Assembly (NCBI GenBank): GCA_045639325.1
Contig: JAZUCU010000030.1
Location: 1-64,000 of the forward strand
Direction of reading: 5' to 3'
From: RGIG8244 sp045639325
GTDB taxonomy: Bacteria; Verrucomicrobiota; Lentisphaeria; Victivallales; UBA1829
DNA: 64,000 nucleotides
Below the pieces are notes generated by a model. That model was not told the DNA's origin and did no database searches. It saw only the letters and a list, made by a program, of their open reading frames with translations. Each line of letters begins with the position of its first letter. Positions within the stretch are counted from its first letter, which is position 1. The position numbers and the translations under genes are program-made. Positions 45,895 to 53,973 of this stretch are shown here, one piece after another.

Positions 45895-46677
45895 ATGAAG
45901 AAGAAGTCATTTACTCTAATTGAATTGTTGGTCGTGATCGCTATTATTGCAATTCTTGCCGGTATGCTTTTGCCGGCATTGGGCAAAGCCAAAGAATCCG
46001 GACGTAAGATTACCTGCACAAGCAATCTCAATACGATCGGTAAAGCTCAGGTTCTCTATTCCTCCGACAATAATGATTGGATCATTCCCGCCCGTGTACG
46101 CAATTATGAAGACTCTCAGGATCAATGGTATATGATCCTTTCCGGAGTCGATATGAGTGGCGTTAAGAGTAAAAGATATTCCGGCTATGGTGCAGCATAT
46201 TATGGTAGAAATGTCAAGAAAGGTACATTCTATTGCCCGTCCACCCCTCCGGATATTTTTTACGGTTGTATGTCATACGGTATTAACCGTCATTTGTGTG
46301 GAAATCCGACAAGTGGAACCAATTATGCCCGTAAGACAACGGCTGTAACCACATCTTCCGTTACTGTATTTGCCACGGATATGGTTCATACCAGTACCTA
46401 TGTCCTTCACGATACCGGCAGTTTTGCTTTCCGTCATGGCGGGAAGCATGATCCCGGTGATGGAGTTCGAGGCACCGGAACAGGTTATGCCCTCAAAACC
46501 GGCGGCGTTGGTTATACTCCCACCGGATCAACGAATGTTCTTTTCTTTGATGGACACGTGAAAGCGATGACCCTCAGAGATATCGTTCCTCTTGACGGGG
46601 GAGCCAATAAGCGTAATTTCCTTGAAACCGGCTATAAACTGGATCAGCACAGCGAACTGTGGCCGAATAAAGGATAA
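45895..46677 (+). CDS. Pseudopilin-like protein, module copy A
   Basis: A 260-residue protein with the prepilin N-terminus KKKSFTLIELLVVIAIIAIL and a C-terminal RHGGKHDPGDG plus NVLFFDGHVKAM. It is a clear paralogue of 49330-50100: shared NLNTIGKAQV, QDQWYM, KSKRYSGYGAAYYG, KKGTF, and GYKLDQHSELW at the end (GYKLDQHSALW in the other). AAGGAGAAATTT precedes the ATG. It ends the first transcription unit and is followed by a hairpin. Confidence 0.87.
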   Translation: MKKKSFTLIELLVVIAIIAILAGMLLPALGKAKESGRKITCTSNLNTIGKAQVLYSSDNNDWIIPARVRNYEDSQDQWYMILSGVDMSGVKSKRYSGYGAAYYGRNVKKGTFYCPSTPPDIFYGCMSYGINRHLCGNPTSGTNYARKTTAVTTSSVTVFATDMVHTSTYVLHDTGSFAFRHGGKHDPGDGVRGTGTGYALKTGGVGYTPTGSTNVLFFDGHVKAMTLRDIVPLDGGANKRNFLETGYKLDQHSELWPNKG

Positions 46678-46707
46678 CGTTTTTCATTTTCGTTACGTGT
46701 AATCATT

Positions 46708-46741
46708 GCTCCGGGGCAGTCTTTTGCGCCGGAGCTGTTTT
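46708..46741 (+). terminator. Hairpin/terminator after pseudopilin copy A
   Basis: GCTCCGG (46708-46714) pairs with CCGGAGC (46729-46735); the stem extends to GC with one mismatch. TGTTTTGC follows. The T-run is short, so termination may be partial. The same stem follows the pseudopilin paralogue at 50130. Confidence 0.65.
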
Positions 46742-46779
46742 GCATTTTTATCAGAACCCGCAAAAATGGATTTTATTCA

Positions 46780-48378
46780 ATGAGAGATGAGCGTGTAACC
46801 GATTATATCGCACCGGTCCGGATCGTTGCTTCCCGCAATTGTTCCGGATGTGAAAAACTTTTGCATGAGAGTTGCGGTCAGGCAACAACTGCGTTGCGAC
46901 CGGAGTGTATTCTTGAACCCGGCGGTTGGGTTGTTCTTGATTTCGGTCGGGAATATTACGGCGGAATCGAATTGACCGTCGGGGCATTTTCCGAACCGGA
47001 ACGGAAAATGCTTGTCACATTCGGCGAATCGGTTGCAGAGACATTTTCTCACCCGAAACATGGTCATACGGCGCAGGAAACAGAACTGCATCTGATTCCG
47101 TGGAGTGTTTTGAATTGCGGAAAACTGGGGTTCCGTTTTGTGAAATTGGAGAATCCGGAATCGTTTGCCATTGGATTTCAGGCGATCCGGGCTGCATTTC
47201 AGCATCGTGAATTTCCGCTTCAAGGTTCGTTCCGCTGTTCGGATCCGCTGTTGAATCAAATCTGGGATACTTCCGCCTGGACTCTGAAACTTTGTATGCA
47301 GGATCATCTTTGGGATGGCGTAAAACGGGATCAGCTGGTATGGATGGGTGACCTGCTACCGGAGCTGATCGCCTGTACCTCTATTTTCGGCTATCAGAAA
47401 GCGGTCGAAAAAAGTCTTGATTTTCTGCGGGATGAAACTCCGCTCCCCAATATGATGAACGGTTGCGGAACCTACTCTTTCTGGTGGATCATCGGACAGC
47501 ATTACTGGTATCGCCGTTTTGGTTCTCTGGAATATCTTAAAGCACAGCATGGTTATCTGAAAGAGCTGGTGACTTACCTTTCCGGCATGATTGCGGAGGA
47601 TGGTACGCTGCATTTCAAAGGCGGTTATCAGTTGATGGATTGGGCTACCGGGATCCGGAAGGAGGATGCCCCTGCAATTTTGGCCGGAAGTCATGCGGTT
47701 TTACGGATGGCGTATCTTGCCGCGTCGTCACTTTGCCGGGTGTTGGATGATGAAGAAACAGCCACGCTTTGTGATGCAGCTGCGGAAAAATTATTACGGA
47801 AAGAGCTTCCATTGACGCACAGCACAGCAGCCAATGCATTTCAGGTTCTTGCCGGTTTCCGTGAGGCGAAAGATGTATATGAACAGTGTTTCAAAGGAAA
47901 ACTCCCCAAAGGACTTTCCACATTCCTGGGATGTTTTGTGCTCGATGCTTGTGCACAAGCCGGACACCGGGAAGAAGCATTGGACTATATGCGGGAATAT
48001 TGGGGTGGCATGTTATCCGTCGGCGCGACCACGTTCTGGGAACATTTTGATCTGGAATGGCTGAAGGGTGCAGGGCGGATTGATGAACTTGTCCCGGATG
48101 GTATGCATGATATTCACGGCGAATACGGTGAAGGGTGCTTCAAGAGTTACCGGAACAGTTTTTGTCACGGTTGGGGCTCCATGCCTGCAGATTGGCTGAT
48201 CCGTCATGTGTGCGGAGTGGATTTTATTGATTCCAAAACCATTACATTTAATCCGGATCTTTGCGGATTGGAATGGGCAGAAGCTGAAATTCCTGTTGTC
48301 GGCGGCATGATCCGTGTCCGAGTCACCCATGGTCAGAGAGAGATTTCTCTTCCCGACGGCTTTACGGTAAAGGAATGA
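46780..48378 (+). CDS. GH78-like alpha-L-rhamnosidase, short form
   Basis: A 532-residue enzyme with an (alpha/alpha)6-barrel pattern: the GH78-type DHLWDGVKRDQLVWMGDL (general-acid region), GATTFWEHF and HGWGSMPADWL. It removes terminal rhamnose from glycans. Typical members are 650-1,000 residues; here the N-terminal accessory domains are reduced to one beta-sandwich (about 40-150). No signal peptide, so it is cytoplasmic. No clear ribosome site precedes the ATG, so the start is moderately uncertain. Confidence 0.83.
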   Translation: MRDERVTDYIAPVRIVASRNCSGCEKLLHESCGQATTALRPECILEPGGWVVLDFGREYYGGIELTVGAFSEPERKMLVTFGESVAETFSHPKHGHTAQETELHLIPWSVLNCGKLGFRFVKLENPESFAIGFQAIRAAFQHREFPLQGSFRCSDPLLNQIWDTSAWTLKLCMQDHLWDGVKRDQLVWMGDLLPELIACTSIFGYQKAVEKSLDFLRDETPLPNMMNGCGTYSFWWIIGQHYWYRRFGSLEYLKAQHGYLKELVTYLSGMIAEDGTLHFKGGYQLMDWATGIRKEDAPAILAGSHAVLRMAYLAASSLCRVLDDEETATLCDAAAEKLLRKELPLTHSTAANAFQVLAGFREAKDVYEQCFKGKLPKGLSTFLGCFVLDACAQAGHREEALDYMREYWGGMLSVGATTFWEHFDLEWLKGAGRIDELVPDGMHDIHGEYGEGCFKSYRNSFCHGWGSMPADWLIRHVCGVDFIDSKTITFNPDLCGLEWAEAEIPVVGGMIRVRVTHGQREISLPDGFTVKE

Positions 48379-48486
48379 GTTTTTCTTTGAAGAAATTTTG
48401 ATTTGATAAAGTGCATTCTCGGCATAAAAATGATGATTTTTTATCAAAATATGCAAAGATGTTCTTGTATTTAAGGATTTTGCAAG

Positions 48487-48497
48487 TATAGTATCAG
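48487..48497 (+). promoter_or_regulatory. Promoter -10 region shared with the tandem-family promoter
   Basis: TATAGTATCAG is identical to the element at 33637-33647. A weak -35, TTGTAT (48465-48470), stands 16 bases upstream. It drives the 259-residue/pseudopilin module copy B, about 30 bases before its start. Confidence 0.55.
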
Positions 48498-48522
48498 GAT
48501 AATGTTTTTTAGGAGAAAAATA

Positions 48523-49302
48523 ATGAATAAATCTTTTTTGGTTGTTGCTGCATTATGTGCTGCAAGCGTTGTTTCTGCGGCGGAATATTTGTTTGACTCG
48601 CAGGAGTCCTGCGAATTGGAACGGTCAAAAAATAAAATTGAATTCAAAAACGGCTGTCATGTGCTGAAAGGCATGTGTCATTTCTGGTCAGCGAAAATGT
48701 TTGAATTCAATCCTGCAAAAAAGTACACCCTCTCCGCAGAATATATGACCGATTGCAAAGAAAAAGTAAATAGTTTTACAATCGGATTCGTTTATTTTGA
48801 TGCGAATAAAAAGAGAATTCAGACTCATGAATATCTTACTGATCCGAAAGGTTTTACCGAACTTGCAAAGCCTTTGGCTCCGACTGATACCACAATCGTA
48901 ATCAAAACACCTGCCGGATTCAAAAAACATTCCCATTGGCCCTATGTTCTTGCGTTCGAAGCAAAAGAAGATAACTCCGATCTGCCCAATCCGAAAGTGA
49001 CAACCAGAGTCAAGAAAATGGACATCAAGGCGGATACAATTACTTTGACCATCGACAAGCCCACCTTTGCTTCCTATCCCGCCGGTACAAAGGTCAGACT
49101 TCATTATTCGCTTTCTTTCTACCATCCGGTCAATCTCAACAAGTATTATTGTCACCCGACTGCAAAATGGCAGAAGGTGAGCGGCACCATCAATATTCCG
49201 AAAGGTGTCAAATACTTCAAGCCTGCAGTGATTTATTACGACAGCAAAAAAGGATCAAAACGTTATTTCTATCTTCGCAATTTCAAACTCATAGAAGAAT
49301 AA
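48523..49302 (+). CDS. Secreted 259-residue protein, module copy B
   Basis: A paralogue of 43952-44731, also 259 residues, with signal peptide NKSFLVVAALCAASVVSAA. Conserved blocks MTDCKEKV, DPKGFTELAKPL, DTTIVIKTPAGFKKH and YFYLRNFKLIEE show recent common origin. The ATG at 48523 is chosen because AGGAG sits just upstream; the in-frame ATG at 48502 would add seven residues and remove this spacing. No enzyme motif is seen. Confidence 0.77.
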   Translation: MNKSFLVVAALCAASVVSAAEYLFDSQESCELERSKNKIEFKNGCHVLKGMCHFWSAKMFEFNPAKKYTLSAEYMTDCKEKVNSFTIGFVYFDANKKRIQTHEYLTDPKGFTELAKPLAPTDTTIVIKTPAGFKKHSHWPYVLAFEAKEDNSDLPNPKVTTRVKKMDIKADTITLTIDKPTFASYPAGTKVRLHYSLSFYHPVNLNKYYCHPTAKWQKVSGTINIPKGVKYFKPAVIYYDSKKGSKRYFYLRNFKLIEE

Positions 49303-49329
49303 TCCGCAACATAAATTTTGGAGTAAATT

Positions 49330-50100
49330 ATGAAAAAACAGACGTTCACCCTTATTGAATTGCTGATTGTGATTGCTATTATTGCAATTCTTGCCAGTAT
49401 GCTTTTTCCCGCTTTGGGCAAAGTGAAAGATGCCGGTTATAAAACATCCTGCACGAACAACCTGAACACCATCGGAAAAGCGCAGGTGATGTATTCGGCG
49501 GATAATAACGATTGGATTCTGCCCAGTTATATGCCGGATTATGAAGCCTCACAGGATCAATGGTATATGGTGCTTTCCGGTGTTGCTATGGATGGAACGA
49601 AAAGCAAGAGATATTCCGGTTATGGTGCAGCATATTATGGTAAAAATGTCAAGAAAGGCACATTTTTCTGCGCTTCAGCCAATCCCAATGTGGATTATAC
49701 GGTTACAACATACGGTCATAACAACCATCTTATGGGGGCACCGAGCGGTACGGAACACTATGCCCGGAAAGCGACTGCTGTAACTTCTGCATCCTTAACT
49801 ATATTTGCCGGGGATAATGCTCTTGCAACCCTTGCTACGCTTCATGATATCGGCGGTTTTGCTTACCGTCACGGCGGAAAAGACCCGGGCGATGGTTCGA
49901 GAAGTAAAGGTTCTGGCTTCAGTCTTAAAAATTACAGATTGAGCTATACGGCTACCGGATTTGCAAATGTGCTTTACTTTGATGGCCATGTCTCTCCCAT
50001 GAATCTTTCCGCTATGACAAAAGCCGACGGTGGTCTTGCCAATTTGAACCTGGCTCTTAAATCCGGTTATAAGCTTGATCAGCACAGTGCTCTCTGGTAA
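49330..50100 (+). CDS. Pseudopilin-like protein, module copy B
   Basis: A 256-residue pseudopilin-like protein (KKQTFTLIELLIVIAIIAIL; C-terminal NVLYFDGHVSPM), paralogue of 45895-46677. It lies 27 bases after the 259-residue protein gene, mirroring the order in copy A but without the WbsX-like gene between them. A hairpin terminator of the same sequence type follows. It may work with its neighbour at the cell surface. Confidence 0.87.
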   Translation: MKKQTFTLIELLIVIAIIAILASMLFPALGKVKDAGYKTSCTNNLNTIGKAQVMYSADNNDWILPSYMPDYEASQDQWYMVLSGVAMDGTKSKRYSGYGAAYYGKNVKKGTFFCASANPNVDYTVTTYGHNNHLMGAPSGTEHYARKATAVTSASLTIFAGDNALATLATLHDIGGFAYRHGGKDPGDGSRSKGSGFSLKNYRLSYTATGFANVLYFDGHVSPMNLSAMTKADGGLANLNLALKSGYKLDQHSALW

Positions 50101-50129
50101 TTGATTTTACCGTATGATGTCAAGTAATT

Positions 50130-50170
50130 GCTCCGGTGCAGATTTATAATATGTTCCGGAGCTGTTTTTT
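50130..50170 (+). terminator. Hairpin/terminator after pseudopilin copy B
   Basis: GCTCCGG (50130-50136) pairs with CCGGAGC (50156-50162), followed by TGTTTTTT. The stem, its AATTG lead and the TGTTTT tail match those after copy A, evidence that the terminator was duplicated with the module. Confidence 0.75.
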
Positions 50171-50184
50171 ACAGTCGGTTCAAT

Positions 50185-51057
50185 ATGAAGCAATATTTAT
50201 CCAGTAAAATGTTTTCTTCGCCGGATTTTCCGGTATCGGTAACGCGACTCCTTCAGCGGTCGCAGATGACGCCCCACACTCATGATTTTATTGAATTTGT
50301 GCTGGTTGCGGAGGGGCATACCATTCATCGCGTCGGCGAAGAAGGTGACTTGCTTTCTTACGGTTTGATTCAGGGTGATTGCTTTACGATTCTGCCCGGC
50401 GAAGTGCATGCCTATTCGGAAAGTAAAAATTTGGTGCTTTACAATGTGGCTTTCAAAGAAGAATTGCTGCAAAGCGAACTTGCGGAATTGAAACAGCTGC
50501 CTATGTGGTCACGTTTATTCGAATCGGGAAGTTCTCCTTTGAGTAAACGTTTCCATCTGCCGCCGCATGAACGGATCCGGGCGGAAAGTTTTCTGCGGAA
50601 AATGATGCTGGAATTCTCCTATCGGCGTCCGGGCTATCAATTCCGGGTGAAACTGGCGTTGATGGAAATGTTGTGTGCGGTGGATGATGCCAACATTGTG
50701 GAGTGGCAGCCTTATGATGTGGAACCTTACAGCGGGTTGTTGAAGACACTGGATTATCTGGAAAAAGTGGAAAGTGAACCGTTCAACCTCTCCGAACTTG
50801 CACGTATGGCAGGGATGAGCGTTTCTTCTTATACCAAAAAATTCCGGGAAATGATTGGCGACTCGCCTTGTGAATATTTCCTTGGAATCAAACTGGAAAA
50901 GATCCGGAGTGAATTGCTCCGTTCTGATATTTCCGTCTCGGAACTCGCATTCAAATATGGCTTTTGCGATACTTCCTACATGATAAAATTATTCCGGCGC
51001 AGACATGGTTTGACACCCACCCGCTACCGGAATATTATTACTTCAAAAACTCAATAA
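50185..51057 (+). CDS. AraC-family transcriptional regulator
   Basis: A 290-residue regulator with an N-terminal cupin-type sensor (PHTHDFIEFVLVAEG, ILPGEVHAY) and a C-terminal double helix-turn-helix (FNLSELARMAGMSVSSYTKK, VSELAFKYGFCDTSYMIKLF, then RRRHGLTP). The start at 50185 is preferred; the longer reading begins at a TTG inside the preceding terminator. AraC proteins of this type activate sugar-utilisation genes on binding a sugar. Candidate targets are the weak-35 promoters at 33637 and 48487. Its 3' end overlaps the convergent GH2 gene by 15 bases. Confidence 0.92.
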   Translation: MKQYLSSKMFSSPDFPVSVTRLLQRSQMTPHTHDFIEFVLVAEGHTIHRVGEEGDLLSYGLIQGDCFTILPGEVHAYSESKNLVLYNVAFKEELLQSELAELKQLPMWSRLFESGSSPLSKRFHLPPHERIRAESFLRKMMLEFSYRRPGYQFRVKLALMEMLCAVDDANIVEWQPYDVEPYSGLLKTLDYLEKVESEPFNLSELARMAGMSVSSYTKKFREMIGDSPCEYFLGIKLEKIRSELLRSDISVSELAFKYGFCDTSYMIKLFRRRHGLTPTRYRNIITSKTQ

Positions 51058-52650
51058 GTCTGCGATTCTTATTTCTTTTTCTGTAAGAACTTTCTGCAGA
51101 TCATGCCACGCAAGTTTCGGCTTCCGGTATTCATCTACCAAACCTTTGTTGTTATAGCCGCGCGGACGCATCATGATTCTTGCATTGTCATCCACCTGGG
51201 AGTTACAGAACTGCCAGAAAAGCACGCCGCTGTATCTGGGATCCTGACGGATCAGTTCCAATGTGGCAAGAATCAGCTGACTCTGATATTCTTCCGACCA
51301 GCGTCTTCCGCTGTGATCCCCGGGCAGGGCGGCTGCACCGATTTCACTGATGATCATCGGTTTGTCTGCCAGTTCCGGAGTGCTCTTGCTGAATTCCGCA
51401 AGCCGGTTGAGTTCCGCTTTGACGATATCTTCTTCAAAGAACGTGTAAGTTCCGCTGTACCAGCCCGGATAGGTATTGAATGCAACAACATCGACAAGAT
51501 CCAGACATTTATCCCGGTTGGACATCATCGTAGCAAAGGTGACGAGTCGGGAGGAATCTTCTTCTTTTACGGTTGCAGTGAGTTCAGCAACACATCTGCG
51601 TGCGCTTTCATCATCGGTAATCGCTTCGTTCAGGAAGCCCCAGAAAACAATGGAAGGATGATTGACGCTGTTGCGGATCATCCGTCTCAAGCCGGATTTC
51701 TGACGGCGGATGAATTCATCATTGGTCAGGGAATCGAGGGGATTTTCCCAGCCAAGGGCTTCATCCCAAACAAGGAGACCCAGTTCGTCAGCCAGATCAA
51801 GCATCTGTGTTGATTGAGGATAATGGGAGCCGCGGACAAAGTTCATGCCTGCCGCTTTGATCATCTGCATATCTTTTTTGAGCTGCTCATAAGGCATGGC
51901 TGCACCGGTGAGGGGGTAGACGTCATGACGGTTCACGCCGACCAGATTCAGTTCTTTTCCGTTGAGATAAAGTTTTGCATTTTTTGATTCAATGGAACGC
52001 AAACCGAACCGGGTGGAATAGGTGTCAGTGCCGCAAGTCAATTCCAAAGTGTAAAGATTGGGTTCTTCCGGTGACCACAGTTTCGGTTCTTTCACGGTAA
52101 ATTCAAAATTGCCGGAGCCGGAGAATTCCATACAGGAGCCGTCGGAAAGTTTAGCCGTAACCGGTTTTTCAGGACCATCCAGTTCAATATGGAGTTGCAC
52201 TTTTCCGGCGAAGGGATCGGCCGGGATGATTTTTACATAAGCAAAACTGGTTTCCGGCAATTCTCTGAGTGTGACATCCCGGTAAATCCCGCCGAATCCA
52301 TAAAAGTCATAAAATCTGCGGAATTCGGATTCCGGCGTTTCCTCAATGGTGTTATCACAAACAATTTTGAGGGTGTGAACACCTTTCTTTCCGGCATCGA
52401 AACGAATGGAGAGAGGAGTGTATGCAGTCAGTTCTTCGCCGATTTTCGTATCATCCCAAAAGATTTCTGCGCGGAGCCCGAGACCTTCCAGATGGAGTTC
52501 GGAGTAACCGCCACATTCGACTTCTCGCCAATAAGCAGCCTTGCCGCGTTTGGAGAAATATTCGCCGGCGGCATCAAAGCAGCTGGGGACAGGCATCTTA
52601 ATTGTTTTTTCATTTTCAAAAGAGAAATTCCAAAGTCCGTTCAAAAGCAT
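51043..52650 (-). CDS. GH2-family beta-glycosidase (beta-glucuronidase/galactosidase-like)
   Basis: A 535-residue enzyme: N-terminal sugar-binding sandwich (LLNGLWNFSFENE, GGIYRDVTL), immunoglobulin-like domain, then the TIM barrel with GVNRHDVYP, RGSHYPQS, acid/base Glu342 (FWGFLNEA) and nucleophile Glu436 (IISEIGAAA). No signal peptide, so cytoplasmic. The length is close to beta-glucuronidases, but sugar choice is undetermined. Transcribed divergently from the DUF3089 gene, from the mirror-image promoter at 52690-52718. Confidence 0.9.
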   Translation of the reverse strand: MLLNGLWNFSFENEKTIKMPVPSCFDAAGEYFSKRGKAAYWREVECGGYSELHLEGLGLRAEIFWDDTKIGEELTAYTPLSIRFDAGKKGVHTLKIVCDNTIEETPESEFRRFYDFYGFGGIYRDVTLRELPETSFAYVKIIPADPFAGKVQLHIELDGPEKPVTAKLSDGSCMEFSGSGNFEFTVKEPKLWSPEEPNLYTLELTCGTDTYSTRFGLRSIESKNAKLYLNGKELNLVGVNRHDVYPLTGAAMPYEQLKKDMQMIKAAGMNFVRGSHYPQSTQMLDLADELGLLVWDEALGWENPLDSLTNDEFIRRQKSGLRRMIRNSVNHPSIVFWGFLNEAITDDESARRCVAELTATVKEEDSSRLVTFATMMSNRDKCLDLVDVVAFNTYPGWYSGTYTFFEEDIVKAELNRLAEFSKSTPELADKPMIISEIGAAALPGDHSGRRWSEEYQSQLILATLELIRQDPRYSGVLFWQFCNSQVDDNARIMMRPRGYNNKGLVDEYRKPKLAWHDLQKVLTEKEIRIADLLSF

Positions 52651-52689
52651 TCTTCTGTTCCTTATGTTCTGGTGGTTGTAATTTCCGCT

Positions 52690-52718
52690 AATATATCATG
52701 TTCCATGCAATATTTCAA
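52690..52718 (-). promoter_or_regulatory. Promoter of the GH2 gene
   Basis: Minus-strand TTGAAA (52713-52718), 17 bases, TATATT (52690-52695), about 40 bases before the ATG at 52650. It is the left half of a divergent pair. Confidence 0.65.
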
Positions 52719-52744
52719 ACTCAGAATTTATTTATGTTTGAAAT
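52712..52744. repeat. Inverted repeat carrying both -35 elements of divergent promoters
   Basis: ATTTCAAAC (52712-52720) and GTTTGAAAT (52736-52744) form a perfect 9-bp inverted repeat with a 15-base spacer. Each arm contains the TTGAAA -35 element of one of the two divergent promoters. Confidence 0.7.
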
Positions 52745-52765
52745 TAACGGAAACGGGGGTATATT
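52738..52765 (+). promoter_or_regulatory. Promoter of the DUF3089 gene
   Basis: TTGAAA (52738-52743), 16 bases, TATATT (52760-52765), about 39 bases before the ATG at 52804. Confidence 0.65.
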
Positions 52766-52803
52766 ATTCAGAAAATTAATCAGCATTTTATGGAGATGAT
52801 GTT

Positions 52804-53775
52804 ATGAGAAAATTTCTGTTCCTGTTTGTCGTAATCGGAATGGTTTTTCCGGTTAAAGCTGCGACTGGAAAAAGTCTGGATTACAGTCACCCTTCCAATT
52901 GGGTGATTTGTGAAAAAACGATCCGGAAAAATTGTGAAGTCGATGTCTTCTACGTGCTCCCGACCATCTATTCGGATAAGAACAATGCCTATATGCTTTG
53001 GCACGATAATAAAGCCATTCAGAAAAAATCGGAGTTGTTTGCAAAACAGCATACGGATATCTTTTCCGGTTACAGCCGGGTGTTTGCGCCCTATTACCGG
53101 CAGGCAGAGTTCCGCAGAGTCATGACAGAGATCCATTTGCCGGTGGAAAAACAGACGTTTATCCAAATTGGAATTGATGACGTCAGAAATGCGTTCCGGT
53201 ATTACATGAAACATTTGAATAAAGGCCGTCCTTTTATTTTGCTGGGCTTCAGTCAGGGCTCCATGGTATTGCTTGAAATCATGAAAACGGAACTTGCCGA
53301 CCCGAAAGTCAATGCCAAACTGGTGGCCGCATACCTGATCGGTTATCCCAATATGCCGAAAACGTTCCCCAAGTATCCGCATCTGCGTACGGCGCAACGT
53401 GCGGATGATACGGGGGTGATCATCAACTACAATTCCCAGGCTCCGGGCAAAGTGAAGTCCCATTTTACCGGAACAAGTGACATCTATTGCATCAATCCCA
53501 TCAATTGGCGCACGGACGATAAAGTGGCAGAATTTGCCGATCATCAGGGCAGTCGTTTCTTTGATTTCAAGAGTGGTAAAGCGACGGATAAGAAAGCATT
53601 TGTGTCTGCGAAGATCGATCCGGCAAGCGGCGGGCTTATTGTACAAACTGCTACTCCGGGCAAATATGACAGCCGTGTTTTAGGTCCCGGCGTTTATCAC
53701 ATGTTCGACTTGAACCTGTTTTATTATGACCTGCGTGCGAATGGCAAACAGCGCATTCAAGCATTTTGGAAGTAA
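52804..53775 (+). CDS. DUF3089-family secreted alpha/beta hydrolase-like protein
   Basis: A 323-residue exported protein with signal peptide RKFLFLFVVIGMVFPVKAA. VDVFYVLPTIYSDK and the nucleophile elbow LLGFSQGS (Ser150) mark the DUF3089 alpha/beta-hydrolase fold; ADDTGVIINYNSQ and IYCINPINWRTDD follow. The family probably has esterase-like activity, but the substrate is unknown. Unlike its relative at 1379-2290 the serine is intact and there is no lipobox. GGAGAT precedes the ATG. It is divergent from the GH2 gene and may deacylate the same glycan. Confidence 0.8.
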   Translation: MRKFLFLFVVIGMVFPVKAATGKSLDYSHPSNWVICEKTIRKNCEVDVFYVLPTIYSDKNNAYMLWHDNKAIQKKSELFAKQHTDIFSGYSRVFAPYYRQAEFRRVMTEIHLPVEKQTFIQIGIDDVRNAFRYYMKHLNKGRPFILLGFSQGSMVLLEIMKTELADPKVNAKLVAAYLIGYPNMPKTFPKYPHLRTAQRADDTGVIINYNSQAPGKVKSHFTGTSDIYCINPINWRTDDKVAEFADHQGSRFFDFKSGKATDKKAFVSAKIDPASGGLIVQTATPGKYDSRVLGPGVYHMFDLNLFYYDLRANGKQRIQAFWK

Positions 53776-53821
53776 ACAGTTTTGTATTTTTTCTTTTATG
53801 CGATTATTTCCGTGCATAAAG

Positions 53822-53849
53822 TTGAAAAATCAAGAAAATATGCTATATT
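53822..53849 (+). promoter_or_regulatory. Promoter for the pseudopilin/heparinase-like operon
   Basis: TTGAAA (53822-53827), 16 bases, TATATT (53844-53849). Just downstream GCAAG-CTTGAA-CTTGC can form a small stem-loop in the leader. It is about 124 bases before the ATG at 53974. Confidence 0.6.
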
Positions 53850-53973
53850 ACAAGCAAGCTTGAACTTGCGCATACAATAGTAAGTATTTGAGCGTTTTAA
53901 TATGTGGCAGGTTTTTATTTATTTTATTCAATAACGTCCGGTAATCGTCATCGGACAACAACAGGAGAAAAAC

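Noticed and set aside
53796..53820. TTTATGC...GCATAAA hairpin after the DUF3089 gene
   Set aside because: The stem is AT-rich and no T-run follows, so it is weak as a terminator.
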